Shown here: one piece after another, positions 1-4,798 of the stretch
How the letters are laid out: the number at the start of each line of letters is the position of its first letter
Numbering within the stretch: the stretch's first letter is position 1
Assembly: GCA_051886215.1 (NCBI GenBank)
Contig: JBJEXX010000033.1
Span: 1-6,002, forward strand
Length of the DNA: 6,002 bases
Direction of reading: 5' to 3'
Source: JBJEXX01 sp051886215
GTDB taxonomy: Bacteria > Bacillota_I > Bacilli_A > RF39 > UBA660
Notes under the pieces: generated by a model
Databases searched by the model: none
What the model was told of the DNA's origin: nothing
The model's input: only the letters and a program-made list of their open reading frames with translations
Translations under genes and position numbers: made by a program

Positions 1-1289
1 CCATTAACTTCTCTATCTAAAACTATATTAAATGCTATACCTTGAATACTTGGTAGTGCATTTGTAATTTCATCTAAAAATACAATATGAAATCTGTCTG
101 GTTCTTTTTCACATTTTTCTTCCAACTTTTTAAGCCAACTTGGTTTAATATCTATCATTTCGCCTGTTGCCTGATTGTAAACACTTTTACCATTTAAACT
201 TTCAGGAGTTGCATTTCTTAGATAAATTATTTCACAAGTAGGATCTATTTGTTTTACTCTTGCAGATTTACCTTCTGATGAAGGTCCATGCAAGAATACT
301 GCTACACCACTTTCTATTGCACCCTTAATAATTTCTTCTTCACTAACTTGTCCAAATTTTAAACCATAAGGATTTCTTCTTTTTTCAGCTTGTTTTCTTT
401 CTTCTTCAAATTGAGCTTTTTCTTCTGGAGTCATATCTTGAACGCGAGTAAATGTTGCTGTTTGAGTTAAATCGCGTATCATATATCTATCAAGATATTC
501 CTTCATTTCTGTTCTACTAAAATCACCTTTATAATTATGGTTTCTATCAAGAAATCTTATTCCAGAAACTAACCCTACTTTTGAAACTAATATTCCTGTT
601 CTATCATCAATTAACCATTTTACAGGTGATACTTCTACCCAAACATAATCACCATCTCTATATTCAACGCCATTTGAAAGTTTAAATTTATTTCCACCAA
701 AATCAGAATTTGCTCTTATACGGATATATTTCTTTCCTTGATATTCATATTCTTCATAAGTTACTGGCTTGAATCCTGTATCATAATCGTCATATTTTAC
801 TGAATCAAATGTATAGCTTCTTCCGGTTTTATTCATTCCTCTATTATATTCTGATTCTAATATACTTTGCATTCTTGAATCAGCAGCATATTGTGGATAT
901 TCTCCATATTCTACTTCTTCAGTTCCGTTGTATCCCCTCACTCTGTTCGGGGAGATTTGAGAAAAGATTACAGAAGATTGCAAAGCTGGGCGAACAGCAC
1001 CATTGCGTTTGTACCTATACTTGTTGCCCCTATCACCAGCCTCATGGACCGCGCGGACATCATTATCATTATCATCAGATCTAGTCCAAAACCAACTAGT
1101 TCTTCCTTTTAATGAACTATCTTCATCAATATTATAATATGTATCTTCACATAAATAGCTACCTGTCAATACACATAAATCTGTGATTGCAGCTTTTGTT
1201 CCATACTTTCTCATTACTTCTAATTGAGATTCTTTATCATTACCCCAAATTTGTCCTTCCGACAATAAAGTTAAATCTTGATTATTCAT
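1..1289 (-). CDS. DGR target (variable) protein: lectin-fold variable domain, DUF6273-like module and AAA+ ATPase, partial
   Basis: This frame is open for 429 codons from ATG 1289 and runs off the left edge, so the C-terminus is missing. A GTGGTGATG ribosome binding site lies about 6 bases before ATG 1289. An in-frame ATG at 1298 sits directly on that site and is less likely. Residues about 1-110 end in SWFWTRS (65-71), VRAV (78-81) and GAVRPAL (97-103), the pattern of formylglycine-generating-enzyme/C-type-lectin-fold domains that DGRs diversify. Residues 78-103 are encoded by the VR. YGEYPQ (128-133) and about residues 181-273 (VWVEVSPVKWLIDD, then GILVSKVGLVSG) resemble DUF6273 domains. 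Residues 289-305 are charged and helical. An AAA+ domain follows: Walker A GPSSEGKS (335-342) and Walker B HIVFLDEIT (401-409), MoxR-like in spacing. The gene lies 65 bp after the RT with no terminator between, so co-transcription is likely. I infer that ligand binding by the variable face controls the ATPase. Domain names come from motif recognition, not a search. Confidence 0.9.
   Translation of the reverse strand, partial: MNNQDLTLLSEGQIWGNDKESQLEVMRKYGTKAAITDLCVLTGSYLCEDTYYNIDEDSSLKGRTSWFWTRSDDNDNDVRAVHEAGDRGNKYRYKRNGAVRPALQSSVIFSQISPNRVRGYNGTEEVEYGEYPQYAADSRMQSILESEYNRGMNKTGRSYTFDSVKYDDYDTGFKPVTYEEYEYQGKKYIRIRANSDFGGNKFKLSNGVEYRDGDYVWVEVSPVKWLIDDRTGILVSKVGLVSGIRFLDRNHNYKGDFSRTEMKEYLDRYMIRDLTQTATFTRVQDMTPEEKAQFEEERKQAEKRRNPYGLKFGQVSEEEIIKGAIESGVAVFLHGPSSEGKSARVKQIDPTCEIIYLRNATPESLNGKSVYNQATGEMIDIKPSWLKKLEEKCEKEPDRFHIVFLDEITNALPSIQGIAFNIVLDREVN
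933..953 (-). other. Small inverted repeat just 3' of the VR (possible homing hairpin)
   Basis: TCCCC (933-937) and GGGGA (949-953) are complementary, with an 11-base loop in which one further A-T/C-G pair set can form. The repeat lies 26 bp past the VR on its 3' side, within the coding sequence. Hairpin or cruciform elements just downstream of the VR assist target recognition in phage BPP-1-type DGRs. The stem here is short (5 bp), so the assignment is tentative. Confidence 0.4.
980..1059 (-). repeat. DGR variable repeat (VR)
   Basis: This 80-bp segment lies inside the target gene and aligns without gaps to 2584-2663 with 10 mismatches. On the coding strand every mismatch sits where the template has adenine: seven A-to-G and three A-to-C. 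The protein changes from template to VR are N82H, K83E, N84A, N86D, N88G and D102A, with silent changes in codons 90 and 92. Its 5' edge is the GC-rich palindrome CCGCGCGG. Its 3' edge (about 980-1013) is nearly invariant, as expected of an initiation-of-mutagenic-homing region. Confidence 0.96.
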
Positions 1290-1354
1290 TTTAATCATCA
1301 CCACAACTATATTTTACCATATAAATTCATTTTTTCTTACTATTTTTGCGAATT

Positions 1355-2383
1355 TTATATTTTTTTATCTAAATTTGATAATAATTTATCCATATTTTTT
1401 TCATTAGAATGTTTTAAATGTGCTTTAAAAGCATTGATTCTCATATCAACATATTCTTCATCAATTATGGATTTATCTTTAAGTTTTCTTATAGTTTTAA
1501 TATGTTTTCTCATTCTCTGCTTAGATGAAAATCTAAGTTTTCTAATAACCTTACCGCTATTTGTTAAAATATGATTAAATCCCAAAAAATCAATTCCGTT
1601 ATACGCAAGTCCTATTTGTGTTTTTTGATTAAGTTCTAAATCTAATTCTTCAACACAAACTTCATTTATTTTTTCTAAACAATATTGTAAATACTTTTTA
1701 TCCCGATGAATTAAAATAAAATCATCCATATATCTTACGTAACCTTTAATTTGCAATTTTTCTTTGATTAATCTATCAACTTTATCAAGATAGTATAAAG
1801 CAAACCATTGACTTGATTGATTACCTAATGCTAAACCCTTATCTAAATTATCAGGTTGTTCACTTATAATTTTGTTTATAAACCAAAACTCATCATCTGA
1901 AAAGTCAATTTTTTTTAGATTATTTATTAAAATATTGTGGTTAATACTAGGAAAATATTTACGAATATCGCATTTCAAATAATAAACTTTATTATCATTA
2001 TTCTTAAAATATTCTTTTTGCAAAAAATATTTCAATCTATCCATTCCATATTTTGTTCCTTTACCTTTTCTACAAGCAACATTATCATTTATTAATTTTT
2101 TTTCAATCTTTGGAATTAAAACATTATCGCAAAAACATCTTAATACAATCCTATCTCTGTATGGAAGAGCTTGTATTAATCTTTCTTTTGGTTCGTATAT
2201 TATAAATTCCTTATATTTTCCTACTTTATATTTCCTCGTTATTATTTCTTTTTGTAATTTATAAATATTTTCTGAAATGTTTACTTCAAATCTTATAACT
2301 TCACCTTTATGTTGTTTTGATTTTCTACATTTTTTATGTGCATCATATAAGTTTTCAAAGCTAAATATATTTTCTAAATTCAT
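1355..2383 (-). CDS. DGR reverse transcriptase
   Basis: A 342-residue reverse transcriptase that would copy the TR RNA into adenine-mutagenised cDNA for transfer into the VR. Palm-domain landmarks are YYLKCDIRKYF (134-144, catalytic Asp139), LGNQSSQ (186-192) and YVRYMDD (215-221, catalytic Asp220/Asp221). The SQ after LGNQS replaces the SP/QG motif of group II intron and retron enzymes and is diagnostic of DGR RTs. Other landmarks are IQALPYRDRIVL (70-81) and the thumb-side LNQKTQ...GIDFLGF. There is no maturase or endonuclease domain, and the length is normal for the family. ATG 2383 is chosen because GGTGGTGAT lies just before it and the family's N-terminal pattern begins here. The frame is open 30 codons further upstream (ATG 2473), but that part falls in the RNA spacer and looks non-coding. 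The gene follows the TR after a 200-nt spacer and precedes the target gene. Confidence 0.96.
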   Translation of the reverse strand: MNLENIFSFENLYDAHKKCRKSKQHKGEVIRFEVNISENIYKLQKEIITRKYKVGKYKEFIIYEPKERLIQALPYRDRIVLRCFCDNVLIPKIEKKLINDNVACRKGKGTKYGMDRLKYFLQKEYFKNNDNKVYYLKCDIRKYFPSINHNILINNLKKIDFSDDEFWFINKIISEQPDNLDKGLALGNQSSQWFALYYLDKVDRLIKEKLQIKGYVRYMDDFILIHRDKKYLQYCLEKINEVCVEELDLELNQKTQIGLAYNGIDFLGFNHILTNSGKVIRKLRFSSKQRMRKHIKTIRKLKDKSIIDEEYVDMRINAFKAHLKHSNEKNMDKLLSNLDKKI

Positions 2384-2583
2384 ATAATCACCACCAAAAA
2401 AGTGCCCCTTTTTAACCTTCAAAAATACATACATATTGTTGTTGGTGTGAGCACTAAAATTTATCCACCGCACTATTATAGCGGTTAGAAAAGTAAATAA
2501 TTCCTTTGCTTTAAAGTTCTGATATATTTTACTTAAAATATATTTCTCTGACCTGTTTTTTAGATTTTATAATCTCTTCAAAA

Positions 2584-2663
2584 GCAAATCTGGGCGAACA
2601 GCACCATTGCGTTTGTATCTATATTTGTTGTTCCTATTACCATTCTTATTGACCGCGCGGACA
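2584..2663 (-). repeat. DGR template repeat (TR)
   Basis: This 80-bp non-coding copy of the VR lies between avd and the RT gene. Read in the target's frame it would encode VRAVNKNGNRNNKYRYKRNG followed by AVRPDL, rich in AAT/AAC codons. It has 27 adenines on the minus strand, 25 of them in the core that maps to residues 82-96 and its edges. Chance placement of all 10 mismatches on adenines would be about (27/80)^10, near 2e-5. The 5' border is at the CCGCGCGG palindrome (2653-2660), and similarity stops sharply at both ends. Confidence 0.96.
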
Positions 2664-2675
2664 AAGACAAAGCCC

Positions 2676-2690
2676 TGCGCCGAAGGCGCA
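2676..2690 (-). other. GC-rich hairpin 5' of the TR
   Basis: TGCGCC (2676-2681) and GGCGCA (2685-2690) form a perfect 6-bp stem with a three-base loop, 12 bp upstream of the TR in RNA direction. It stands out from very AT-rich surroundings. It has no U-tract on either strand, so it is not an intrinsic terminator. It is probably a structural element of the template RNA. Confidence 0.6.
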
Positions 2691-2724
2691 ACACAAGCAA
2701 AGCCGCTAGAATAAATTATTTACT

Positions 2725-2760
2725 TAATTAAAAACCTTTCGGTTTAAAATCCTTTAATTA
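2725..2760 (-). other. Bulged hairpin over the avd stop codon
   Basis: TAATTAAA (2725-2732) pairs with TTTAATTA (2753-2760), and inside it AACC pairs with GGTT around a GAAA tetraloop (minus-strand reading). A 7-base bulge separates the two on one side. It covers the avd stop (2754-2756) and overlaps one base of the TR-bracketing stem. It could be a weak avd terminator or the 5' boundary structure of the template RNA. The U-tract is interrupted, so termination would be partial. Confidence 0.4.
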
Positions 2761-3341
2761 TTTGTACGACTGTTCCATCTAGAATCATCGCTTTTCTTCC
2801 ATGCAGCTATCAAGTTAATAGATTCACCAATTTGAATAGAGATTTGTTTAAATTGCCTAGATAAAATGCAATTTGAATTTTCTGCTACCATTGATATATA
2901 ACCTAGCATTTTTAACTTTACTATTGCATCCTTTTGATATTCTTCTCTCTTTTTTTTATTATCTAAGCAATCTATTCTTACAAAATTTGCTTGTAAAAGC
3001 AACTCTAATATTTCTAATGATAAATTTTGCATACGATTAACAAACACCCCTCTATATTTAGCTGGAGATTTTTCAGTAACTGCAATTATATAAGCTCCTA
3101 ATTTTTTTACAACTGTAATAACCATTAAATCATTTGCATTAAATGGAATTTTTTCAATTTTTTCTAATTCACCATCTTTTTCGACATTTTCTTTTACTTT
3201 ATTCTTATTAAATTTTTGATTATTTGCTGTTGCTAGAGCTTGTTTTACTGCAACTTTGTCATCAACACTATTTAAATTATCAATAGTATTTTCTAATGTT
3301 TTTGGAACTTTAAGATTGTTGGCTCTACTAACTTGTAACAT
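2754..3341 (-). CDS. avd: Avd-like DGR accessory protein
   Basis: A 195-residue protein. Residues about 72-185 match the four-helix-bundle Avd family: KLGAYIIAVTEKSPAKYRG (helix 1 and turn), VNRMQNLSLEILELLLQANF (helix 2), YQKDAIVKLKMLGYISMVAE (helix 3) and SRQFKQISIQIGESINLIAA followed by WKK (helix 4). Avd forms a basic pentamer that binds the RT and template RNA and is needed for cDNA synthesis. The first ~70 residues are a charged, low-complexity extension not present in the compact BPP-1 Avd. I chose ATG 3341, preceded by AAAAGG at 10 bases. The longer frame from ATG 3398 would start inside a hairpin and has no ribosome binding site. The gene is directly upstream of the TR, giving the order avd-TR-RT-target, with the target last instead of first as in BPP-1. 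Confidence 0.82.
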   Translation of the reverse strand: MLQVSRANNLKVPKTLENTIDNLNSVDDKVAVKQALATANNQKFNKNKVKENVEKDGELEKIEKIPFNANDLMVITVVKKLGAYIIAVTEKSPAKYRGVFVNRMQNLSLEILELLLQANFVRIDCLDNKKKREEYQKDAIVKLKMLGYISMVAENSNCILSRQFKQISIQIGESINLIAAWKKSDDSRWNSRTNN

Positions 3342-3385
3342 CAAATCACGACCTTTTCTATATAAATATAACTTAATTACAATAT

Positions 3386-3412
3386 AAAACACTTCCATAG
3401 TATTAGAAGTGT
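3386..3412 (-). terminator. Hairpin with U-tract between the 162-residue gene and avd
   Basis: ACACTTC (3389-3395) and GAAGTGT (3406-3412) form a perfect 7-bp stem with a 10-base loop, followed on the minus strand by TTTTATATT. It lies 51 bp after the stop of the upstream gene. The stem is short and the U-tract is broken by A, so it may only attenuate transcription into the DGR. Confidence 0.5.
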
Positions 3413-3463
3413 CTTAAAAAGGTAGATTTAGGTACTGCTAATTACTACTTATATATGTTATTT

Positions 3464-3952
3464 TTAATTGTTCAAAAAATAACTTACAACTGATAGTTCT
3501 AAGACTATCCACAACAACGTTTTTCTTATATCTTTTTCCTCAATAATATTACTTATACAATATTCTTTTATATATGAAATCTTTACTGGTAATTCAATTT
3601 TTCTACCATTTATACCTATTGTTTTTAAAATTAAATCCGTTGCTATGCAACTTCCTTCTTCAACAATAGCACCATCTTCTTCCTTATCATCATAAAAGAA
3701 TTCAGTTACATCATCCACAAGCCTATTATTTTCTCTAAATTTATCTGCTTTATTACTTTTCTTAATTTGTTCTAGTTTTTCATTAATCAATTGTTCTAAA
3801 ACATTTTCAGCTTCTATATCAGATAAATCTTTTAGTGAAGATGTTAGTTTTTCTAAATCATAGTAATATTCAATTGAGGTAATAGTTTTAATTTTACCGT
3901 CTAAAATATCAGATATTTCTTTAACATATCTATTTAAATTTTCTTTGTTCAT
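3464..3952 (-). CDS. Unrecognised 162-residue protein
   Basis: The start at ATG 3952 has a strong AAGGAG site 6 bases upstream. I do not recognise a family. The first ~80 residues are charged and predicted helical (KEISDILDGK, LEKLTSSLKDLSDIEAENVL), ending in an acidic stretch (FFYDDKEEDG, about 85-95). The last ~60 residues are mixed and hydrophobic, closing with LLWIVLELSVVSYFLNN, which is too short and polar-flanked to call a membrane segment with confidence. Two cysteines are present (GSCIATD, EYCISN). There is no signal peptide. It heads the minus-strand unit leading to avd and is divergent from an XRE regulator, across a shared operator-like region. A role in the DGR or in the regulator's circuit is a guess from position only. 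Confidence 0.75.
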   Translation of the reverse strand: MNKENLNRYVKEISDILDGKIKTITSIEYYYDLEKLTSSLKDLSDIEAENVLEQLINEKLEQIKKSNKADKFRENNRLVDDVTEFFYDDKEEDGAIVEEGSCIATDLILKTIGINGRKIELPVKISYIKEYCISNIIEEKDIRKTLLWIVLELSVVSYFLNN

Positions 3953-4042
3953 ATCTAGCTCCTTTTCTTATAAAATATCTACCTTTTTGTTTTAGCACAA
4001 AATCCAACATTTTTCCCTTTTTAATTTACTATAATTAAGATA

Positions 4043-4100
4043 ACTTACTACATAGTTAGTATGGTTCAATTTTCATAAACTTATTACAATAGTAGTAAGT
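4043..4100. promoter_or_regulatory. Operator-like cluster in the divergent promoter region
   Basis: Four copies of a half-site ACTTA[C/T]TA occur. The near-palindrome ACTTACTACATAGTTAGT is at 4043-4060. ACTTATTAC (4079-4087) faces GTAGTAAGT (4092-4100). The outermost pair, ACTTACTAC at 4043-4051 and GTAGTAAGT at 4092-4100, is an exact 9-bp inverted repeat. A plausible -10 box TACAAT (4085-4090) for the plus-strand regulator lies inside the second site, with no good -35. This fits autoregulation by the XRE protein and possible repression of the divergent unit. On the minus strand TTGTGC with TATTTT 17 bp later (about 3970-3998) is a weak promoter candidate. Confidence 0.6.
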
Positions 4101-4116
4101 AAAAAGGAAGGATGTG

Positions 4117-4377
4117 ATGACAATAAAATTGAAATCAAATGCTCGTAATATTTTAGCAAATAATATTGTGTATTATAGATTACAAAAAGGTTGGTCTCAA
4201 GAAGATTTTGCCGATAAACTTGGAACTACACCTACTTATGTATCTAATTTAGAAAATGCTAAAAGAAATACTAGAATCGACTATATTGATCACATCGCAA
4301 CTACACTTAATGTTGAACTTTTCCAATTATTTGAGAAAAGGAAAAATATTGAAAATCGTCGTATTCCTAGGCGATAA
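4117..4377 (+). CDS. XRE/Cro-CI family DNA-binding regulator 1
   Basis: An 86-residue protein made almost entirely of one lambda-repressor-like helix-turn-helix domain. Residues near WSQEDFADKLGTTPTYVSNL carry the two core helices, followed by ENAKRNTRIDYIDHIATTLN, which ends the five-helix fold. The C-terminal tail is short and basic (ENRRIPRR), with no sensor or protease-like domain. Such proteins bind palindromic operators as dimers. AAGGAAGG sits 5 bases before ATG 4117. A GTG at 4114 in the same frame is possible but closer to the ribosome binding site. It is divergent from the 162-residue gene over a cluster of inverted half-sites and ends in a terminator, so it is a single-gene unit and probably autoregulated. 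Confidence 0.9.
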   Translation: MTIKLKSNARNILANNIVYYRLQKGWSQEDFADKLGTTPTYVSNLENAKRNTRIDYIDHIATTLNVELFQLFEKRKNIENRRIPRR

Positions 4378-4404
4378 AGAATACAATCTAAAGTATTCTT
4401 TTTT
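4376..4404 (+). terminator. Intrinsic terminator after regulator 1
   Basis: AAAGAATAC (4376-4384) pairs perfectly with GTATTCTTT (4393-4401) around an 8-base loop, and the run of T extends to 4404. The stem starts inside the stop codon. Confidence 0.85.
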
Positions 4405-4430
4405 CGTGCCAATTTAATTATAACACAAAA

Positions 4431-4513
4431 GTATTAATACCGCGCAGCAAAATTGCTCCTTATAAGAGAGCAGTATAAAATCAATATTTCCTATAAAATT
4501 ATATATAGGAGGG
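4431..4513 (+). promoter_or_regulatory. Upstream region of regulator 2 with several inverted repeats and a paired ribosome binding site
   Basis: This stretch holds a perfect palindrome GTATTAATAC (4431-4440) and AGCAA/TTGCT around AA (4446-4457). It also has TGCTC/GAGCA (4454-4458/4468-4472). A weak promoter is possible (TTGCTC 4453-4458, TATAAA 4474-4479, spacer 15). TCCTATA (4489-4495) is complementary to TATAGGA (4504-4510), which overlaps the AGGAGGG ribosome binding site (4507-4513). The palindromes may be binding sites for one of the two regulators, and the last pair could mask translation initiation. Confidence 0.4.
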
Positions 4514-4519
4514 ATTTTT

Positions 4520-4783
4520 GTGAAAAATACTTATGAACTTTTTGCCCTTATAGGACAAAATATGAAATCCATAAGAAAAGATATAATTGGTAAGTCTCAA
4601 GAAAAAATGGCAGAAGATACTGATATGAGTAGAAGTTTTATATCACACATTGAAAGTCCTAATGTAGATACAGGAATTTCACTAGATACCCTTTTCTTTT
4701 TATCTCAAAAATATAATTTTGATATTAGAAAATTTTTTGATGGTTATGAAAAACTTATGGAGAATAACAAGGATGCAAAATAG
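4520..4783 (+). CDS. XRE/Cro-CI family DNA-binding regulator 2
   Basis: An 87-residue helix-turn-helix protein with a GTG start and a near-ideal AGGAGGG site 6 bases upstream. The N-terminal helix LFALIGQNMKSIRKDIIGK leads into SQEKMAEDTDMSRSFISHIE (about 26-45), the helix-turn-helix core. LDTLFFLSQKYNFDIRKFF completes the fold. It lacks any effector domain. It faces a DNA methyltransferase tail-to-tail, only 7 bp apart. Small XRE proteins beside methyltransferases can be restriction-modification controller proteins, but no C-box (GACT...AGTC) and no endonuclease is visible. A phage- or element-type repressor is an equal alternative. Confidence 0.88.
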   Translation: MKNTYELFALIGQNMKSIRKDIIGKSQEKMAEDTDMSRSFISHIESPNVDTGISLDTLFFLSQKYNFDIRKFFDGYEKLMENNKDAK

Positions 4784-4798
4784 CATCTTTTTATTTTA
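4769..4798 (+). terminator. Intrinsic terminator shared by the convergent genes
   Basis: GATGC (4772-4776) and GCATC (4783-4787), extended by a G-T and two A-T pairs, form a stem with a 6-base loop. The run TTTTTATTTT follows on the plus strand. It lies over the stop of regulator 2. In the minus direction the hairpin directly follows the methyltransferase C-terminal gene's stop, but the tail there (CTTGTT) is poor. Confidence 0.75.

Larger units (their letters stand above)
2491..2725 (-). repeat. Split inverted repeat bracketing the TR
   Basis: On the plus strand 2491-2502 (AAGTAAATAATT) is the exact complement of 2714-2725, and 2504-2511 (CTTTGCTT) is the exact complement of 2695-2702. The two helices (12 bp and 8 bp) stack with a single bulged base on one side (2503) and an 11-base bulge (2703-2713) on the other. 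They enclose the GC hairpin, the TR and the first part of the spacer. CCGCTA in the bulge (2703-2708) also complements TAGCGG (2479-2484), so a pseudoknot or alternative pairing is possible. Confidence 0.7.
2384..2753 (-). ncRNA. DGR template RNA region (TR with flanking structure and spacer)
   Basis: This 370-bp interval without a convincing protein gene would be transcribed as avd-TR-spacer-RT. In RNA order it holds the avd 3' hairpin, a GC-rich hairpin, the TR, and a 200-nt spacer (2384-2583). The spacer contains a second hairpin (ACCGC 2467-2471 with GCGGT 2481-2485). A small AAAAAG/CTTTTT hairpin (2397-2402/2408-2413) abuts the RT ribosome binding site. In BPP-1-type DGRs the RNA flanking the TR, especially the TR-to-RT spacer, is needed for priming and for binding RT and Avd. 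Transcript ends cannot be seen, so the interval marks the region rather than mapped ends. Confidence 0.7.

Noticed and set aside
809..1112. Two plus-strand open frames of 91 and 73 codons across the VR
   Set aside because: They lie antisense to the target gene, have no ribosome binding site and show low-complexity composition. They are shadows of the minus-strand gene.
1278..1574. Plus-strand 98-codon open frame
   Set aside because: It lies antisense to the 3' end of the RT gene, is composed of AT-driven Phe/Leu/Ile/Ser codons, and has no family resemblance.
1355..2383. Group II intron or retron as the source of the RT
   Set aside because: There is no maturase or endonuclease domain, no intron domain V, and the LGNQSSQ motif plus the TR/VR pair define a DGR.
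2384..2473. Thirty extra N-terminal codons on the RT
   Set aside because: ATG 2383 has the ribosome binding site and the family-like N-terminus. The extension is within the template-RNA spacer and lacks recognisable RT sequence.
3342..3398. Nineteen extra N-terminal codons on avd
   Set aside because: ATG 3398 lies in the loop of a hairpin without a ribosome binding site, and ATG 3341 is better placed.
4431..4472. Transcription terminator or CRISPR-like repeat upstream of regulator 2
   Set aside because: The inverted repeats are short and different from one another, lack a U-tract, and are not regularly spaced.
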